Positions 21,212 to 34,194 of a stretch of 64,000 bases of DNA are shown one piece after another (the stretch's first letter is position 1; every line of letters begins with the position of its first letter). Position numbers and translations under genes: made by a program. This DNA is from Bathymodiolus brooksi. Its lineage: Eukaryota > Mollusca > Bivalvia > Mytilida > Modiolidae. The notes below the pieces were generated by a model. The model had not been told where the DNA came from. It made no database searches and saw nothing but the letters and a program-made list of their open reading frames with translations. The stretch is from assembly GCA_963680875.1 (NCBI GenBank), contig OY804579.1, positions 20,569,804-20,633,803 on the forward strand, given 5' to 3'.

Positions 21212-21386
21212 CGAGTTCATCCTTGTTTCTTGTGGGGTTCGTGGTGCTCGATCTTTAGTTTTCTGTTTAGTGTTTTTAGGTCATTGTTTGTCCCCTTTAT
21301 TTTGGTCATTGTTTTGTTTGTCCTCCTTCGATATACTGCTTCTGATTACTCCGTTGCCATCCCTTTGGTATCTTCAGACCTTTCAT
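21212..21386 (-). repeat. Element E, inverted copy downstream of C1
   Basis: The minus strand reads 'gaaaggtctgaagataccaaagggatggc', 'agtaatcagaagcagtatatcgaaggaggacaaac', 'gacctaaaaacactaaacagaaaactaaagatcgagcaccacgaacccc', the E landmarks in order. Two overlapping short frames on the + strand here (21135-21467, 21137-21388) are shadows of this repeat. Confidence 0.7.
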
Positions 21387-22950
21387 AAAAGTGTTCCTCT
21401 TGCACGACCCACAATTTATGTTTCCATACTCTTCAATAGAAAGAAGTTTCTACATTACAAATCATAAGTTGAGATGTATTATGTTGTGTTACAAGTAATG
21501 AAATTAAGAAGTATTTCACTCAAAATTGAATTTTCAATTACTTTCAATAATACAATGCTTGTGATGTATTTATTTTCAGATTGAAGAATATCATTAACAT
21601 AAAAGATAAAATAGTCTTTAGAGGATTAATAAGTATCAGGCAATATTGCATGATGTGTACAGATATCGTGGACATATCTTAAAAAGCTTTCACCTATCTT
21701 AAGTATGGAGGTAACATTTATAGATCTTCAAACATAACACTACGATTATAATATCTGTGAATGTTCCATGAATTCATTTTTTGTTGCTCCAAATGATACA
21801 TGTAGGTGTGAAAATCTAATAGGCAGTTTTATCAAAGTCTGAAAGCAAATATTTTGACATCCAATTGTTCCATGTCACAGCTCTTGTTCTTCCGATGATC
21901 GCTACTAAAGTCGTGTGTTATTCCGAATTCAAAATGTACTCCCATCCATCGTCATAGTAAATAATGGTTCCTCTCGATAAATTTCTTGAGGCAGTCAATA
22001 TTCTGGTGAAAATTCAGGAGAATGAGCTCTGGTACATTTTGCTTTATTTAAGTAGACAACTTGAAAGATTACAAAGTAGAACAAAAAGACGAAGAATTCA
22101 ATAGAACGCTCTAGGTAGTTTAATAATAGGAAAAACAATATATAACACACTGTCGGAACAGCTCCAAAATCCAATCTAAAAATTGCAGAAAGAGGTAACA
22201 TTGATACTGCTAACACACATCTACATGTGATGTCGATTTGTTGTTTTTGTACAATTCTCTTTACATTGATTTCTAAATTTTCGACAAATACAGAACAGAA
22301 AAAGTGGCAAAATTAAGTCCGAAATCGAATTTGGTTTGCCTTTCATGATTTCTGGTCTTATGTGTCAATATCATATGATTAGCTTAAGGGGAATCAAAGA
22401 CTGGACGTACGGACGGATGTACATCCGAACATTGGTAAAGGCTTATTGAGGCCGGAGCATAAAACATGTTACTGTCTAACGTCCACATTTACATATACAT
22501 GTATACGTATCACATATTAAAAATATAAATCAAATAAGCAGTCTATATTTACATCCACCGCTCAGAAAATTGTAAGATAATGACAAGTAAATAACAAATC
22601 TCTACAACGAAATTATGGCCATCTATACAGATATCCGACATGATGCCATACTATCAGACATGCTAAGTTATTACTGGGCTTTAAACGGCCATGTATCTCC
22701 ATGTACTTCCTGTCTGATAAAATACGTATTTTACAATTAATGCAAGATAGACTTAGTGAATTGTCCGTGGCATCTATAAACATCAGACAGGACGATCATC
22801 TAGGATGATAATATAGATTGCGTTGTTACATCAAGTTCACAACCATGCTTTGTTAACTTCATGATTATTCCATCCTCTTTAATCATTTCATGCAGATATA
22901 ACTACACCATTAATTAATTATAGATATACAATGTGTAAAATCAGTTATTT

Positions 22951-23103
22951 AAGGAATATTTGAAATTGTTGAACAGGTTATACGATATAACCTGGTTTGG
23001 GCCAGTTTACGCTTAATAAACCGCGAAGCGTTTTATGAAAAGCGTAAACTGACCCAAACCAGGTTATGCAAGTATAACTGTTCAACAATTTCAAATATTC
23101 CTT
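22951..23103. repeat. Foldback hairpin, unit 2
   Basis: Same hairpin as in unit 1; one arm reads 'gggccagtttacgctt' where the other side is 'aagcgtaaactgaccc', a single mismatch shared with unit 3. Confidence 0.8.
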
Positions 23104-23603
23104 ATAATTTAACTTTTACAACAAAATTTAATGATTCCTCGATATTAATTACGATTATTTCATGCGACTATTTGAATTTGTCGTTGGCGGACGAACACGT
23201 TGGTGACGTCACAATACCAACCCAGATTATCGAGCATAACCAACATTTTCTCCCGTCGGATTAGCCAATCAGATTGAAATATTCAAATCAAATTAAATTA
23301 TATAGGTATAAACATTAAACTATATATGAGTGCAACTGCTTATCATTATACAGATATTTGGAAAACACAAACACCTAATTACCGGTATGACTCAAATAAT
23401 AATAAAGCGATAAAACACCTAATTACCGGTATGACTCAAATAATAACAAAGAGATAATTGCTATCGCACATCATACAACATGTTCATTTTACATCATAAA
23501 CCAAATGGTTGTTATGTAGCTATGTCAGGACGTACATATGTAAGAAATGCGTTTGAAGAAGAGTTTGCAGATACCAAAGGGGTAATCAGAATACGTAAAT
23601 CGA

Positions 23604-26600
23604 AGAAGAACAGACAACACAATGGCCAAAAGAAGAAGGACAGACAGCACCTTGGCCAAAAGAAGAAGGACTGACAACACAATGGCCAACAGAAGGACAG
23701 ACAACACAATGGCCAACAGAAGAAGGACAGACAACACAGTGGCCAAAAGAAGAAGGACTGACAGCACAATGGCCAACAGAAGAAGGACAGACAACACAAT
23801 GGCCGACAGAAGAAGGAGAGACAACACAATGGCCAACAGAAGGACAGACAACACAATGGCCAACAGGAGAAGAACAGACAATACAATGGCCAACAGAAGA
23901 AGGACTGACAACACAATGGCCAACAGAAGAAGGCCTGACAACACAATGGCCAGCAGAAGAACAGACAACACAATGGCCAAAAGAAAGACAGACAACACAA
24001 TGGCCAAAAGTAGAAGGACTGACAACACAATGGCCAAAAGAAGGACAAATAACACAATGACCAAAAGAAGAAGGACAGACAACACAATGGCCAAAAGAAG
24101 AAGGACTGACAACACAATGGCCAAAAGAAGGACAGACAACACAATAGCCAAAAGAAGGACTGACAACACAATGGCCAAAAGAAGAAGGACAAATAACATA
24201 CTGTCCAAAAGAAGGACAGACAACACAATGGCCAAAAGAAGAAGGACTGACAACACAATGTCTAAAAGAAGGACAAATAACACAATGGCCAAAAGAAGGA
24301 CAGACAACACAATGGCCAAAAGAAGGATTGACAACACAATGGCCAACAGAAGAAGGACAGACAACAAATGGCCAACAGAAGGACAGACAACACAATGGCC
24401 AAAAAGAAGAAAGACAGACAACGCAATGTCCAAAAGAAGGACTGACAACACAATGGCCAAAAGAAGAAGGACTGATAAAACAATGGCCAAAAGAAGGACA
24501 AATAACACAATGGCCAAAAGAAGAAAGACAGACAACACAATGGCCAAAAGAAGAAGGACAGACAACACAATGGCCAAAAGAAGGACTGACAACACAATGG
24601 CCAAAAGAAGAAGGACAGGCAACAAATGGCCAACAGAAGAAGGACAGACAACACAATGGCCAAAAAGAAGAAAGACAGACAACGCAATGTCCAAAAGAAG
24701 GACTGACAACACAATGGCCAAAAGAAGAAGGACTGATAAAACAATGGCCAAAAGAAGGACAAATAAAACAATGGCCAAAAGAAGAAAGACAGACAACACA
24801 ATGGCCAAAAGAATAAGGACTGACAACACAATGGCCAAAAGAAGAAGGACAGATAACACAATGGCCAAAAGAAGGACAAATAACACAATGGCCAAAAAAA
24901 GGACAGACAACACAATGGCCAAAAGAAGGACAGACAACACAATGGCCAAAAGAAGGACAAACAACACAATGGCTAAAAGAAGGACTGACAACACAATGGC
25001 CAACAGAAGAAGGACAAACAAGACAATGGCCAAAAGAAGAAGGACTGACAACACAATGGCTAACAGAAGAAGGACAAACAACATAATGGCCAACTGAAGG
25101 ACAGACAAAATAATGGCTAACAGAAGAAGGACTGACAACACAATGGCCAACAGAAGGACAGACAACACATGGCCAAAAGAAGAAGGACAGACAAAACAAT
25201 GGCCAAGAGAAGAAAGACTGACAGCACAATGGCCAAAAGAAGGACTGACAACACAATGGCCAAAAGAAGAAGGACAAATAACACAATGGCCAAAAGAAGG
25301 ACAGACAACACAATGGCCAAAAGAAGGACTGACAACACAATAGCCAAAAGAAGGACAAACAACACAATGGCCAAAAGAAGAACAGACAACTCAATGGCCA
25401 AACGAAGAAGGACTGACAACACACTGGCCAAAAAGAAGGACTGACAACTCAATGGCCAAAAGAAGGACAAACAACACAATGGCCAAAAGAAGAACAGACA
25501 ACTCGATGGCCAAGCGAAGAAGGACTGACAACACAATGGCCAAAAGAAGGACAAATAACACGATGGCCAAAAGAAGGACAGACAACACAATGGCCAAAAG
25601 AAGGACTAACAACACAATGGCCAAAAGAAGGACTGACAACACAATGGCCAAAAGAAGGACAGACAACACAATGGACAAAAGAAGGACAAACAACACAATG
25701 GCCAAAAGAAGGACTGACAAAACAATGGCCAACAGAAGAAGGAGAGACAAGACAATGACCAAAAGAAGGACTGACAACACAATGGCCAACAGAAGAAGGA
25801 CAGACAACACAATGGCGAAAAGAAGAACAGACAACACAATGGCCAAAAGAAGGACAAACAACACAATGGCCAAAAGTAGAACAGACAACTCAATGGCCAA
25901 ACGAAGAAGGACTGACAACACAATGGCCAAAAGAAGGACAAATAACACGATGACCAAAAGAAGGACAGACAACACAATGGCCAAAAAGAAGGACTGACAA
26001 AACAATGGCCAAAAGAAGGACTAACAACGCAATGGCCAAAAGAAGGACTGACAACACAATGGCCAAAAGAAGGACAGACAACACAATGGCCAAAAGAAGG
26101 ACAAACAACACAATGGCCAAAAGAAGGACAGACAACAAAATGGCCAAAAAGAAGGACTGACAAAACAATGGCCAACAGAAGAAGGACTAACAACACAATG
26201 GCCAAAAGAAGGCCTGACAACACAATGGCCAACAGAAGGACAGAAAACACAATGGCCAACAGAAGAAGGACAGACAACACAATGGCCAAAAGAAGGACAA
26301 ATAACACGATGGCCAAAAGAAGGACTGACAACACAATGGCCAACAGAAGAAGGACTAACAACACAATGGCCAAAAGAAGGACTGACAACACAATGGCCAA
26401 CAGAAGGACAGACAACTCAATGGCCAAACGAAGAAGGACTGACAACACAATGGCCAAAAGAAGGACAAATAACACGATGGCAAAAAGAAGGACAGACAAC
26501 ACAATGGCCAAAAAGAAGGACTGAAAAAACAATGGCCAACAGAAGAAGGACTAACAACACAATGGCCAAAAGAAGGACTGGCAACACAATGGCCAACAGA

Positions 26601-27113
26601 AGGACAGACAACACAATGGCCAACAGAAGGACAGACAACACAATGGCCAACAGAAGAAGGACAGACAACACAATGGCCAAAAGAAGGACAAATAACACGA
26701 TGGCCAAAAGAAGGACAGACAACACAATGGCCAAAAAGAAGGACTGACAAAACAATGGCCAACAGAAGAAGGACTAACAACACAATGGCCAAAAGAAGGA
26801 CTGACAACACAATGGCCAACAGAAGGACAGACAACACAATGGCCAACAGAAGGACAGACAACACAATGGCCAAAAAGAAGGACTGACAAAACAATGGCCA
26901 ACAGAAGAAGGACTAACAACACAATGGCCAAAAGAAGGACTGACAACACAATGGCCAACAGAAGGACAGACAACACAATGGCCAACAGAAGGACAGACAA
27001 CACAATGGCCAACAGAAGAAGGACAGACAACACAATGGCCAACAGAAGGACAGACAACACAATGGCCAACAGAAGAAGGACAGACAACACAATGGCCAAC
27101 AGAAGGAAGACAA
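23604..27113 (+). repeat. 27/30-bp minisatellite array, unit 2
   Basis: Same unit types as unit 1. The first few hundred bases align with unit 1 unit for unit, then order and number diverge. A block of about 263 bases with 'acaaatggccaac...aaaaagaagaaagacagacaacgcaatgtcc' is repeated (about 24362 and 24626). Near the right end, blocks with 'ccaaaaagaaggactgaaaaaacaatggccaac' recur many times (25981-26900), a local homogenisation not seen in the other units. The array ends in 'agaaggaagacaatg', then a second E head. Confidence 0.93.
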
Positions 27114-27129
27114 TGATAAGGATGACGAT

Positions 27130-27335
27130 AGCTACTCAAGAAGAGCTTGAAGATACCAAAGGGATTATCAGAATCCGTAAATCAAAGAAAAACAGAAAAC
27201 ACAATGTCCATAAGAAAAAGGACAAAAGGATAAACAACGATCTACAAAACATTACACATAGAACAAAAGATCGAGTAACACGAATCCCACTACAAACCGG
27301 GGTGAACTCATGTGCTCCGGAAGGGTAAGCAGTTC
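27130..27335 (+). repeat. Element E, copy at right edge of unit 2 array
   Basis: Head 'gaagagcttgaagataccaaagggattatcagaatccg', one unit-like 'agaaaacacaatgtccataag', middle 'ggataaacaacgatctacaaaacattacacatagaac' and tail 'gatcgagtaacacgaatcccac...gggtgaactcatgtgctccggaagggtaagcag'. So the array here sits between one E head on the left and a complete unexpanded E on the right. In units 3 and 4 the array joins the E tail directly. Confidence 0.75.
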
Positions 27336-28813
27336 CTGAACGTCTTCTACGCATCTTTCGGATTTGTAATTCATTCAGATTCTTCCTTGCTGCAAGACGT
27401 GTGTTGATTTACCTATCCTAAAACAGAATGTGATGAACCAGTAAATGATAAACTGGACCTTACATACATTTTGCTCTCTGTGTAGATAAATAAATGAGCA
27501 GTTCTCTTTATCATTTGTTTTGTCAAACGTTTGTGGGTTTACCTGGCCGAGAATATTTGAAAGAATTAAAAGCTACGGTGAGGCATTATTGTATAAATGC
27601 AACATTTGATTACAGAATAAAACCTCCATAAACAACGAGTATCATAGGTTTGTACATCATTCGATAATATCTGAGATTTGTTGCTAAATATAAATCGAGA
27701 GTTTACAATTGGAAAATTGAAATCATCTCAAGTGTAGGTCGAGTCATGAAGGTATCTGTGGTATCTTTTAGTTTAAGTTCAAAGGAACAGATACGATCAA
27801 AATAGTCACTAATCTTGAAAAGACATCACTTATTTGTCGAAACTTGAAATTAAAAGTCTCCTTCCATTTTTGTAAGAAGCTCCTGCATAAAGATTGAAGA
27901 AACGAGCCCTGGAGTAGATGAGTATAGTTGGTATCCATGCCAACTATCTGTTTGATAAAACACGTTCATGAAAGATAACAAGTATGTCGTCAATAGATAA
28001 ACATATATATGAACTATTCAACGTTTAGGTGGTGAAACCACTAATTAATTTCTTTAAGGTTTTCTACTAAATTTGTGTTTTTTTCGAGCCTTCCTGGCCA
28101 TTTTATCTTAAGTTTAACCTTTCCAAGACCATATATTTTCTGAAGCGTACGTGATTCCTCTACGTTCTGTCAAAATATCAGGGCATGTTTAAAATCTTGC
28201 AGTGAAATGCCATGCTACGGAAAACACATACTATACAAATAGCTCGGTCATCCCCACGAAATTCAGTATTTATAGGTCATGCATCAAATCCTCCATAGAG
28301 GTATTAAAATACAACTAAGTCCATCAAAATAATCCCTATATATATAACTTCAATTATCAATTTTAATTAGTCCATTCCATAGTCCATAGTTTTCACAATA
28401 CTACAAAGTGAAAGGAACTTTTTCCTTGAAATGGGACTACGCTCTGATTGGTGAATTAGTGATTTGACACCTTCCTTCTTCTTCTGTTGAGCGGCCTCTG
28501 TCATCTGATTGACTATTCTGCTTTATGTTGGATTCGATCAAAATAACGGTCACAAAATTGCATCGAAACAGTCAAATCAAGCATATTTTTTTCAGCTAAA
28601 TTCGATCAAGTGCCAATTGTTAAAAATCTATTTTGTTTTTGTACCCATGGCTACCAGTGTTTGAATTTTTTCTAAAATGAAATTAAAAAAAATATATCGA
28701 CCAAAATTTAATATAAATTTTAATGAAACTGAAAAACATAATACAATATACGATAATTTGTCAAAGTCGATCAAACAGCTGGCCAGATCAATATATTTGA
28801 TGTTCTGTAAAGC

Positions 28814-28821
28814 TATTTAAA
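28814..28821 (+). promoter_or_regulatory. TATA-like box of C2
   Basis: TATTTAAA 61 bases before the ATG, as in C1. Confidence 0.35.
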
Positions 28822-28874
28822 CAAACCGACATCTGTTTTTGTTGGTTTAATTGTTGATTGTGTGAGACGTAAAC

Positions 28875-29259
28875 ATGTATAAGAACTGGAGGATAGAACT
28901 TTCAGAAAGAGCCAAAGAATTATTTATTCAGATGAGGGAGCAATGTCTGAAACGAGGACATGGTGGTATAAAGGAACTCGCTGTTGTATTCCGAAAAATG
29001 GATCTGGACTTTTCAAAAAGGATTTGCTATGAAGAATTACGACTAGGTTTGAAATTATTTTCCATGGAGATTTCACAAAAGGATTTAAAACTTTTATTTT
29101 TGTCTTTTGATGCTGATGAGAACCGTCAGATAGATTTTGCCGAGTTTCTTCATCGACTGAGACCATCATTATCCCCTGTCAGGATCAAAATTATAGATGA
29201 AGTCTTTAATAAACTGGACGTAAATGGTGATGGTGCTATAAATACAGACGACTTAAAAG
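28875..29259 (+). CDS. Calcyphosin-like protein C2, exon 1
   Basis: Encodes residues 1-128 plus one base, donor G|GTAAGAG; it joins exon 2 (31065-31285) across a 1,805-base intron to give 201 residues. Same three EF-hand loops as C1 (43-54, 79-90, 115-126), with L44 in loop 1. Distinguishing residues are H29 and S98 (C1 has Y29 and P98). The intact frame, donor and acceptor suggest a functional gene and not a pseudogene, although nothing in the window shows it is expressed. Confidence 0.9.
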
Positions 29260-30817
29260 GTAAGAGTAGCTTCCATGGAAACAAAAATGGATTCAAAACA
29301 AATATGATAGATTTATTATTCGAGTAAAATTGAAAATTTGGAAACGTTAAAAAAAGCATATTGTTCTTCTTAAGTGTTGCTACGTCTGAAATGTTCTAAC
29401 GCATGTGTGTAGTTTGTCATTGACTTTCGGAAGTTCGGAAGTTATTTGTGGATACTCTGGTTTTCTCGATCAATAACACTGACCGCCAATATATAACTGG
29501 AATATTGTTTTAACTAACCCATGACACTTACCCATGTGGTATGTGTATATCTCATTTAGAAGTAGGTTTATATTATTAAAGCATAGGTTTGTAAATTTAT
29601 CTCATTCTTCAAGATCTCCGATTGCTTTTTTACAAAATGTATAAAAGACTTTGATAAAACACAAAGTATATAATTGTTCCGTTTGCATATGGAGTAATTA
29701 TATTGATTGGTTCTCTTCAATAATATACATTAATCTGCAGGACTGTTCCTTCAATTATTTATAAAATAATTACAAATTCCTATGAATAACTGAAATATGT
29801 TCCACTTTAAGAAAAACCCAAACTGGTATCATATCCATTTAAATTTGTTTTGACCCGATCGATTCCACAGGGAACCGTTGTCATGTTGTATTCAACAATA
29901 AAACTAATAGTTATCTTCAACCATTCACAAATGTACAGCTTCCGTTTTATGAGATAATGCATTGTACATTGTATGTCAGAATAGAAATTTGTGATATTAT
30001 TGACTTCCAATAACTTGCCGAAAGCAAACAACTAATCCACATGTTTTTGGAGAAAAAAACCCACGTATTTATTCTTTTCCCCCAGAATTTAAAGAAATAC
30101 TTTTTACAAAATGTATATATATATATACATGTATATTATATATTAGGTGTTTGTTGTATTTTAATATCTTTTGCTTTTTTCAAAGTCGTATCTGGTGTCA
30201 TATAAATGTTATTACATGTATATGACATTGAAGTAATGTTTCGTCTTGGAAACTGTGAATTTTCACAAACCTGAAAAAATAAAACAGCATATATCTGAAA
30301 TATTTGGAGGAAAATATAGGATATTGCTTTGTTAATCTTTAGCATTAAATACAACAGTGACAGCCCTAAGCCTTAGTCTTAATCTATTGACTTATTTTAT
30401 GGATGTTGATACTATTCATAAGATGCATTATTCCCGTTTTGGTAGTGTTTCAGATACCTGGATCCACAAAATATTTTAGACCCCTTTGAGTAAAAAATGA
30501 AAGTGAAACCCTTTGCAATCATTTCATATCCAACGATTGATAAGCTTACATTCTACTCTCCAATTGAATTGTTTCATATTTTTGATATCGAACTGTAAAA
30601 TATAATATCATAAAAGACAGATAAAACAGAACTGCATGATTAAGTTTGAAATCTCTCGAGATTCCTGATAAGTGGAAGAGTAAAAAATTGTAATAAGAAC
30701 GATTAGAATCAGCAAACAATGCTTTGATTGTAATAAGAACGAATAGAATCAATAAACAATGTTTTTGTTTTGTTTTGTTTGCTAAAATTGTTAACTGCTA
30801 TGATGACTAAGCACTAT

Positions 30818-31040
30818 GAAGAGTTTGAAGATACCAAAGGGGTAATCAGAATCTGTATATCGAAGAAGAACAGACAACACAATGGCCAAAAATGTACAAA
30901 AGGACAAACAACGGTCTACAAATTATACACATAAAACTAAAGATCGAGTAACACTAACCCCACTGAAAATCGCGGGTGAACTCAGGTGCTTCGGAAGGGT
31001 AAGCAGTTCCTGCTCCATTAGTGGCACCGGTCGCGTTAAT
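30818..31040 (+). repeat. Element E, unexpanded copy in C2 intron
   Basis: Same layout as at 20223, with a single 'cagacaacacaatggccaaa' unit, ending 24 bases before exon 2. Confidence 0.75.
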
Positions 31041-31064
31041 ATAGTTACATTATTTCATTTTCAG

Positions 31065-31285
31065 TGGTATATTCTTCAAGTACAAAGAACAGAACAGGTG
31101 AGTGGACCTCTGAAGAAGAAGAACTACTAGACAGTTTTATTGACAATTATGATACACCAGATGATGAAGATGGCAAGATTACAAGGGAAGAGTTTCTAAA
31201 TTACTATTGTGGAGTCAGTGCTAGTGTTCCTGATGATGCTTTCTTTGTAATGACAATGAAGCAATGCTTTGGATTACCTCAATGA
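31065..31285 (+). CDS. Calcyphosin-like protein C2, exon 2
   Basis: Follows acceptor 'ttcattttcag'; residues 129-201, ending TGA. The fourth EF-hand loop is identical to C1. C2 alone has L149 (Q in the others); it shares K136 with C3 and C4 but C177 with C1. Confidence 0.88.
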
Positions 31286-31493
31286 TGAAACAGATTGGAG
31301 CTAACAAATGTTACGAAGATACATTGTCATTTGTTTTTACCTATTCACATATACAGGGGTATTTTGATGAACATAAAGCATGAATTAAGGTTACAGAAGG
31401 GTAGACATCTTAAATGAAAGGCTTTACTTTATGAAAAGATACCAGCAAACAAAATGTATATTAAATGTGGGGTCACCTTGTGTTTATGTTCGC

Positions 31494-31499
31494 AATAAA
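31494..31499 (+). terminator. Candidate poly(A) signal of C2
   Basis: AATAAA 208 bases after the stop, as in C1. Confidence 0.5.
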
Positions 31500-31805
31500 G
31501 GTATGAAAATGCAAGTTTTTATTAAAATTTATAACCTTTAGTGTGTAATAATTCGTCTAAGCAGTTGGCAGTAATCATCATAGCATTGGTATTGGACCGA
31601 AAGCCGATACCATACACGAACAGAATATTATATTTATCGTATTACTGTATTTTGCTAGCACTTTTAATTATACTTTCGTGTTGTACACTTTTTAGACGTT
31701 ACATATATAATTAATTTGCATAAAGGGGTTTGTGGAAGAGATTGGTACTTCATTTCCAAATACTTCAAAATGCGAAGACGATGTGGAAGAGATTCAAGAG
31801 AATAT

Positions 31806-31981
31806 CCGAGTTCATCCTTGTTTCTTGTGGGGTTCGTGGTGCTCGATCTTTGTTTTTCTGTTTAGTGTTTTTAGGTCATTGTTTGTCCCCTTTATTTTGG
31901 TCATTGTTTTGTTTGTCCTCCTTCGATATACTGCTTCTGATTACTCCGTTGCCATCCCTTTGATATCTTCAGACCTTTCAT
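31806..31981 (-). repeat. Element E, inverted copy downstream of C2
   Basis: Counterpart of 21212-21386, nearly identical. Confidence 0.7.
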
Positions 31982-33541
31982 AAAAGTGTTCCTCTTGCAC
32001 GACCCACAATTTATGTTTCCATACTTTTCAATAGAAAGAAGTTTCTACATTACAAATCATAAGTTGAGATGTATTATGTTGTGTTACAAGTAATGAAATT
32101 AAGAAGTATTTCACTCAAAATTGAATTTTCAATTACTTTCAATGATACAATGCTTGTGATGTATTTATTATCAGATTGAAGAATATCATTAACTTAAAAG
32201 ATAAAATAGTCTTTAGACGATTAATAAGTATCAGGCAATATTGCATGATATGTAAAGATATCGTGGACATATCTTAAAAAGCTTTCACCTATCTTAAGTA
32301 TGGAGGTAACATTTATAGATCTTCAAACATAACACTACGATTATAATATCTGTGAATGTTCCATGAATTCATCTTTAGTTGCTCCAAATGATAGGTGTGA
32401 AAATCTAATAGGCAGTTTTATCAAAGTCTGAAAGCAAATATTTTGACATCCAATTGTTCCATGTCACAGCTCTTGTTCTTCCGATGATCGCTACTAAAGT
32501 CGTGTGTTATTCCGAATTCAAAATTTACTCCCATCCATCTTCATAGTAAATAATGGTTCCTCTCGATAAATTTCTTGAGGCAGTCAATATTCTGGGGAAA
32601 ATTCAGGAGAATGAGCTCTGGTACATTTTGCTTTATTTAAGCAGACAACTTGAAAGATTACAAAGTAGAACAAAAAGACGAAGAATTCAATAGAACGCTC
32701 TAGGTAGTTTAATAATAGGAAAAACAATATATAACACACTGTCGGAACAGCTCCAAAATCCAATCTAAAATTTGCAGAAAGAGGTAACATTGATACTGCT
32801 AACACACATCTACATGTGATGTCGATTTGTTGTTTTTGTACAATTCTCTTTACATTGATTTCTAAATTTTCGACAAATACAGAACAGAAAAAGTGGCAAA
32901 ATTAAGTCCGAAATCGAATTTGGTTTGCCTTTCATGATTTCCGGTCTTATGTGTCAATATCATATGATTAGCTTAAGGGGAATCAAAGACTGGACGTACG
33001 GATGGATGTACATCTGAACATTGGAATACAGACTTATTGAGGCGGGAGCATAAAACATGTTACTGTCTAACGTCCACATTTACATATACATGTATACGTA
33101 TCACATATTAAAAATATAAATCAAATAAGCAGTCTATATTTACATCCACAGCTCAGAAAATTGTAAGATAATGACAAGTAAATAACAAATCTCTACAACG
33201 AAATTATGGCCATCTATACAGATATCCGACATGATGCCATACTATCAGACATGCTAAGTTATTACTGGGCTTTAAACGGCCATGTATCTCCATGTACTTC
33301 CTGTCTGATTTAATACGTATTTTACAATTAATGCAACATAGACTTAGTGAATTGTCCGTGGCATCTATAAACATCAGACAGGACGATCATCTAGGATGAT
33401 AATATAGATTGCGTTGTTACATCAAGTTCACAACCATGCTTTGTTAACTTCATGATTATTCCATCCTCTTTAATCATTTCATGCAGATATAACTACACCA
33501 TTAATTAATTATGGATATACAATGTGTAAAATCAGTTGTTT

Positions 33542-33694
33542 AAGGAATATTTGAAATTGTTGAACAGGTTATACGATATAACCTGGTTTGGGCCAGTTTA
33601 CGCTTAATAAACCGCGAAGCGTTTTATGAAAAGCGTAAACTGACCCAAACCAGGTTATGCAAGTATAACTGTTCAACAATTTCAAATATTCCTT
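33542..33694. repeat. Foldback hairpin, unit 3
   Basis: Same hairpin as in unit 1, with the 'gggccag' mismatch shared with unit 2. Confidence 0.8.
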
Positions 33695-34194
33695 ATAATT
33701 TAATTTTTACAACAAAATTTAATGATTCCTCGATATTAATTACAATTATTTCATGCGACTATTTGAATTTGTCGTTGGCGGACGAACACGTTGGTGACGT
33801 CACAATACCAACCCAGATTATCGAGCATAACCAACATTTTCTCCAGGCGGATTAGCCAATCAGATTGAAATATTCAAATCAAATTAAATTATATAGGTAT
33901 AAACATTAAACTATATATGAGTGCAACTGCTTATCATTATACAGATATTTGGAAAACACAAACACCTAATTACCGGTATGACTCAAATAATAATAAAGCG
34001 ATAAAACACCTAATTACCGGTATGACTCAAATAATAACAAAGAGATAATTGCTATCGCACATCATACAACATGTTCATTTTACATCATAAACCAAATGGT
34101 TGTTATGTAGCTATGTCAGGACGTACATATGTAAGAAATGCGTTTGAAGAAGAGTTTGCAGATACCAAAGGGGTAATCAGAATACGTAAATCGA

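Larger units (their letters stand above)
13161..22773 (+). repeat. Segmental duplication unit 1 (9.6 kb)
   Basis: First of four head-to-tail copies, starting at 'ctataaacatcagacagg', the sequence that also opens units 2, 3 and 4. It contains a foldback (13338-13490), array (13991-17150), gene C1 and its 3' flank. It lacks about 632 bases just right of the array that unit 2 has (27114-27745): the array runs straight into 'atgaaggtatctgtgg'. A worn SINE fragment lies in the C1 intron at about 18841-18915. The stretches 17153-18200, 18925-20220 and 21390-22773 hold no other feature that I recognise. Confidence 0.9.
22774..33364 (+). repeat. Segmental duplication unit 2 (10.6 kb)
   Basis: Second copy, opening with the same 'ctataaacatcagacagg'. 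It contains a foldback (22951-23103), array (23604-27113), a full right flank (27114-27745) that unit 1 lacks, gene C2 and its 3' flank. It shares the simple intron of unit 1 without the insertions of units 3 and 4. A SINE remnant lies in the intron near 29441-29513. 31982-33364 holds nothing else that I recognise. Confidence 0.9.

Noticed and set aside
21135..21467. Paired frames M-W-K-R-L and M-E-E-I-G conserved in all four units as a gene
   Set aside because: They overlap an inverted copy of element E, and their conservation follows from the segmental duplication.
21995..22216. Hydrophobic minus-strand frame M-L-A-V-S-M-L-P conserved at 21995, 32584 and 46063
   Set aside because: Short, with no splice or promoter context; conservation equals that of surrounding non-coding sequence. 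It is also absent from truncated unit 4.
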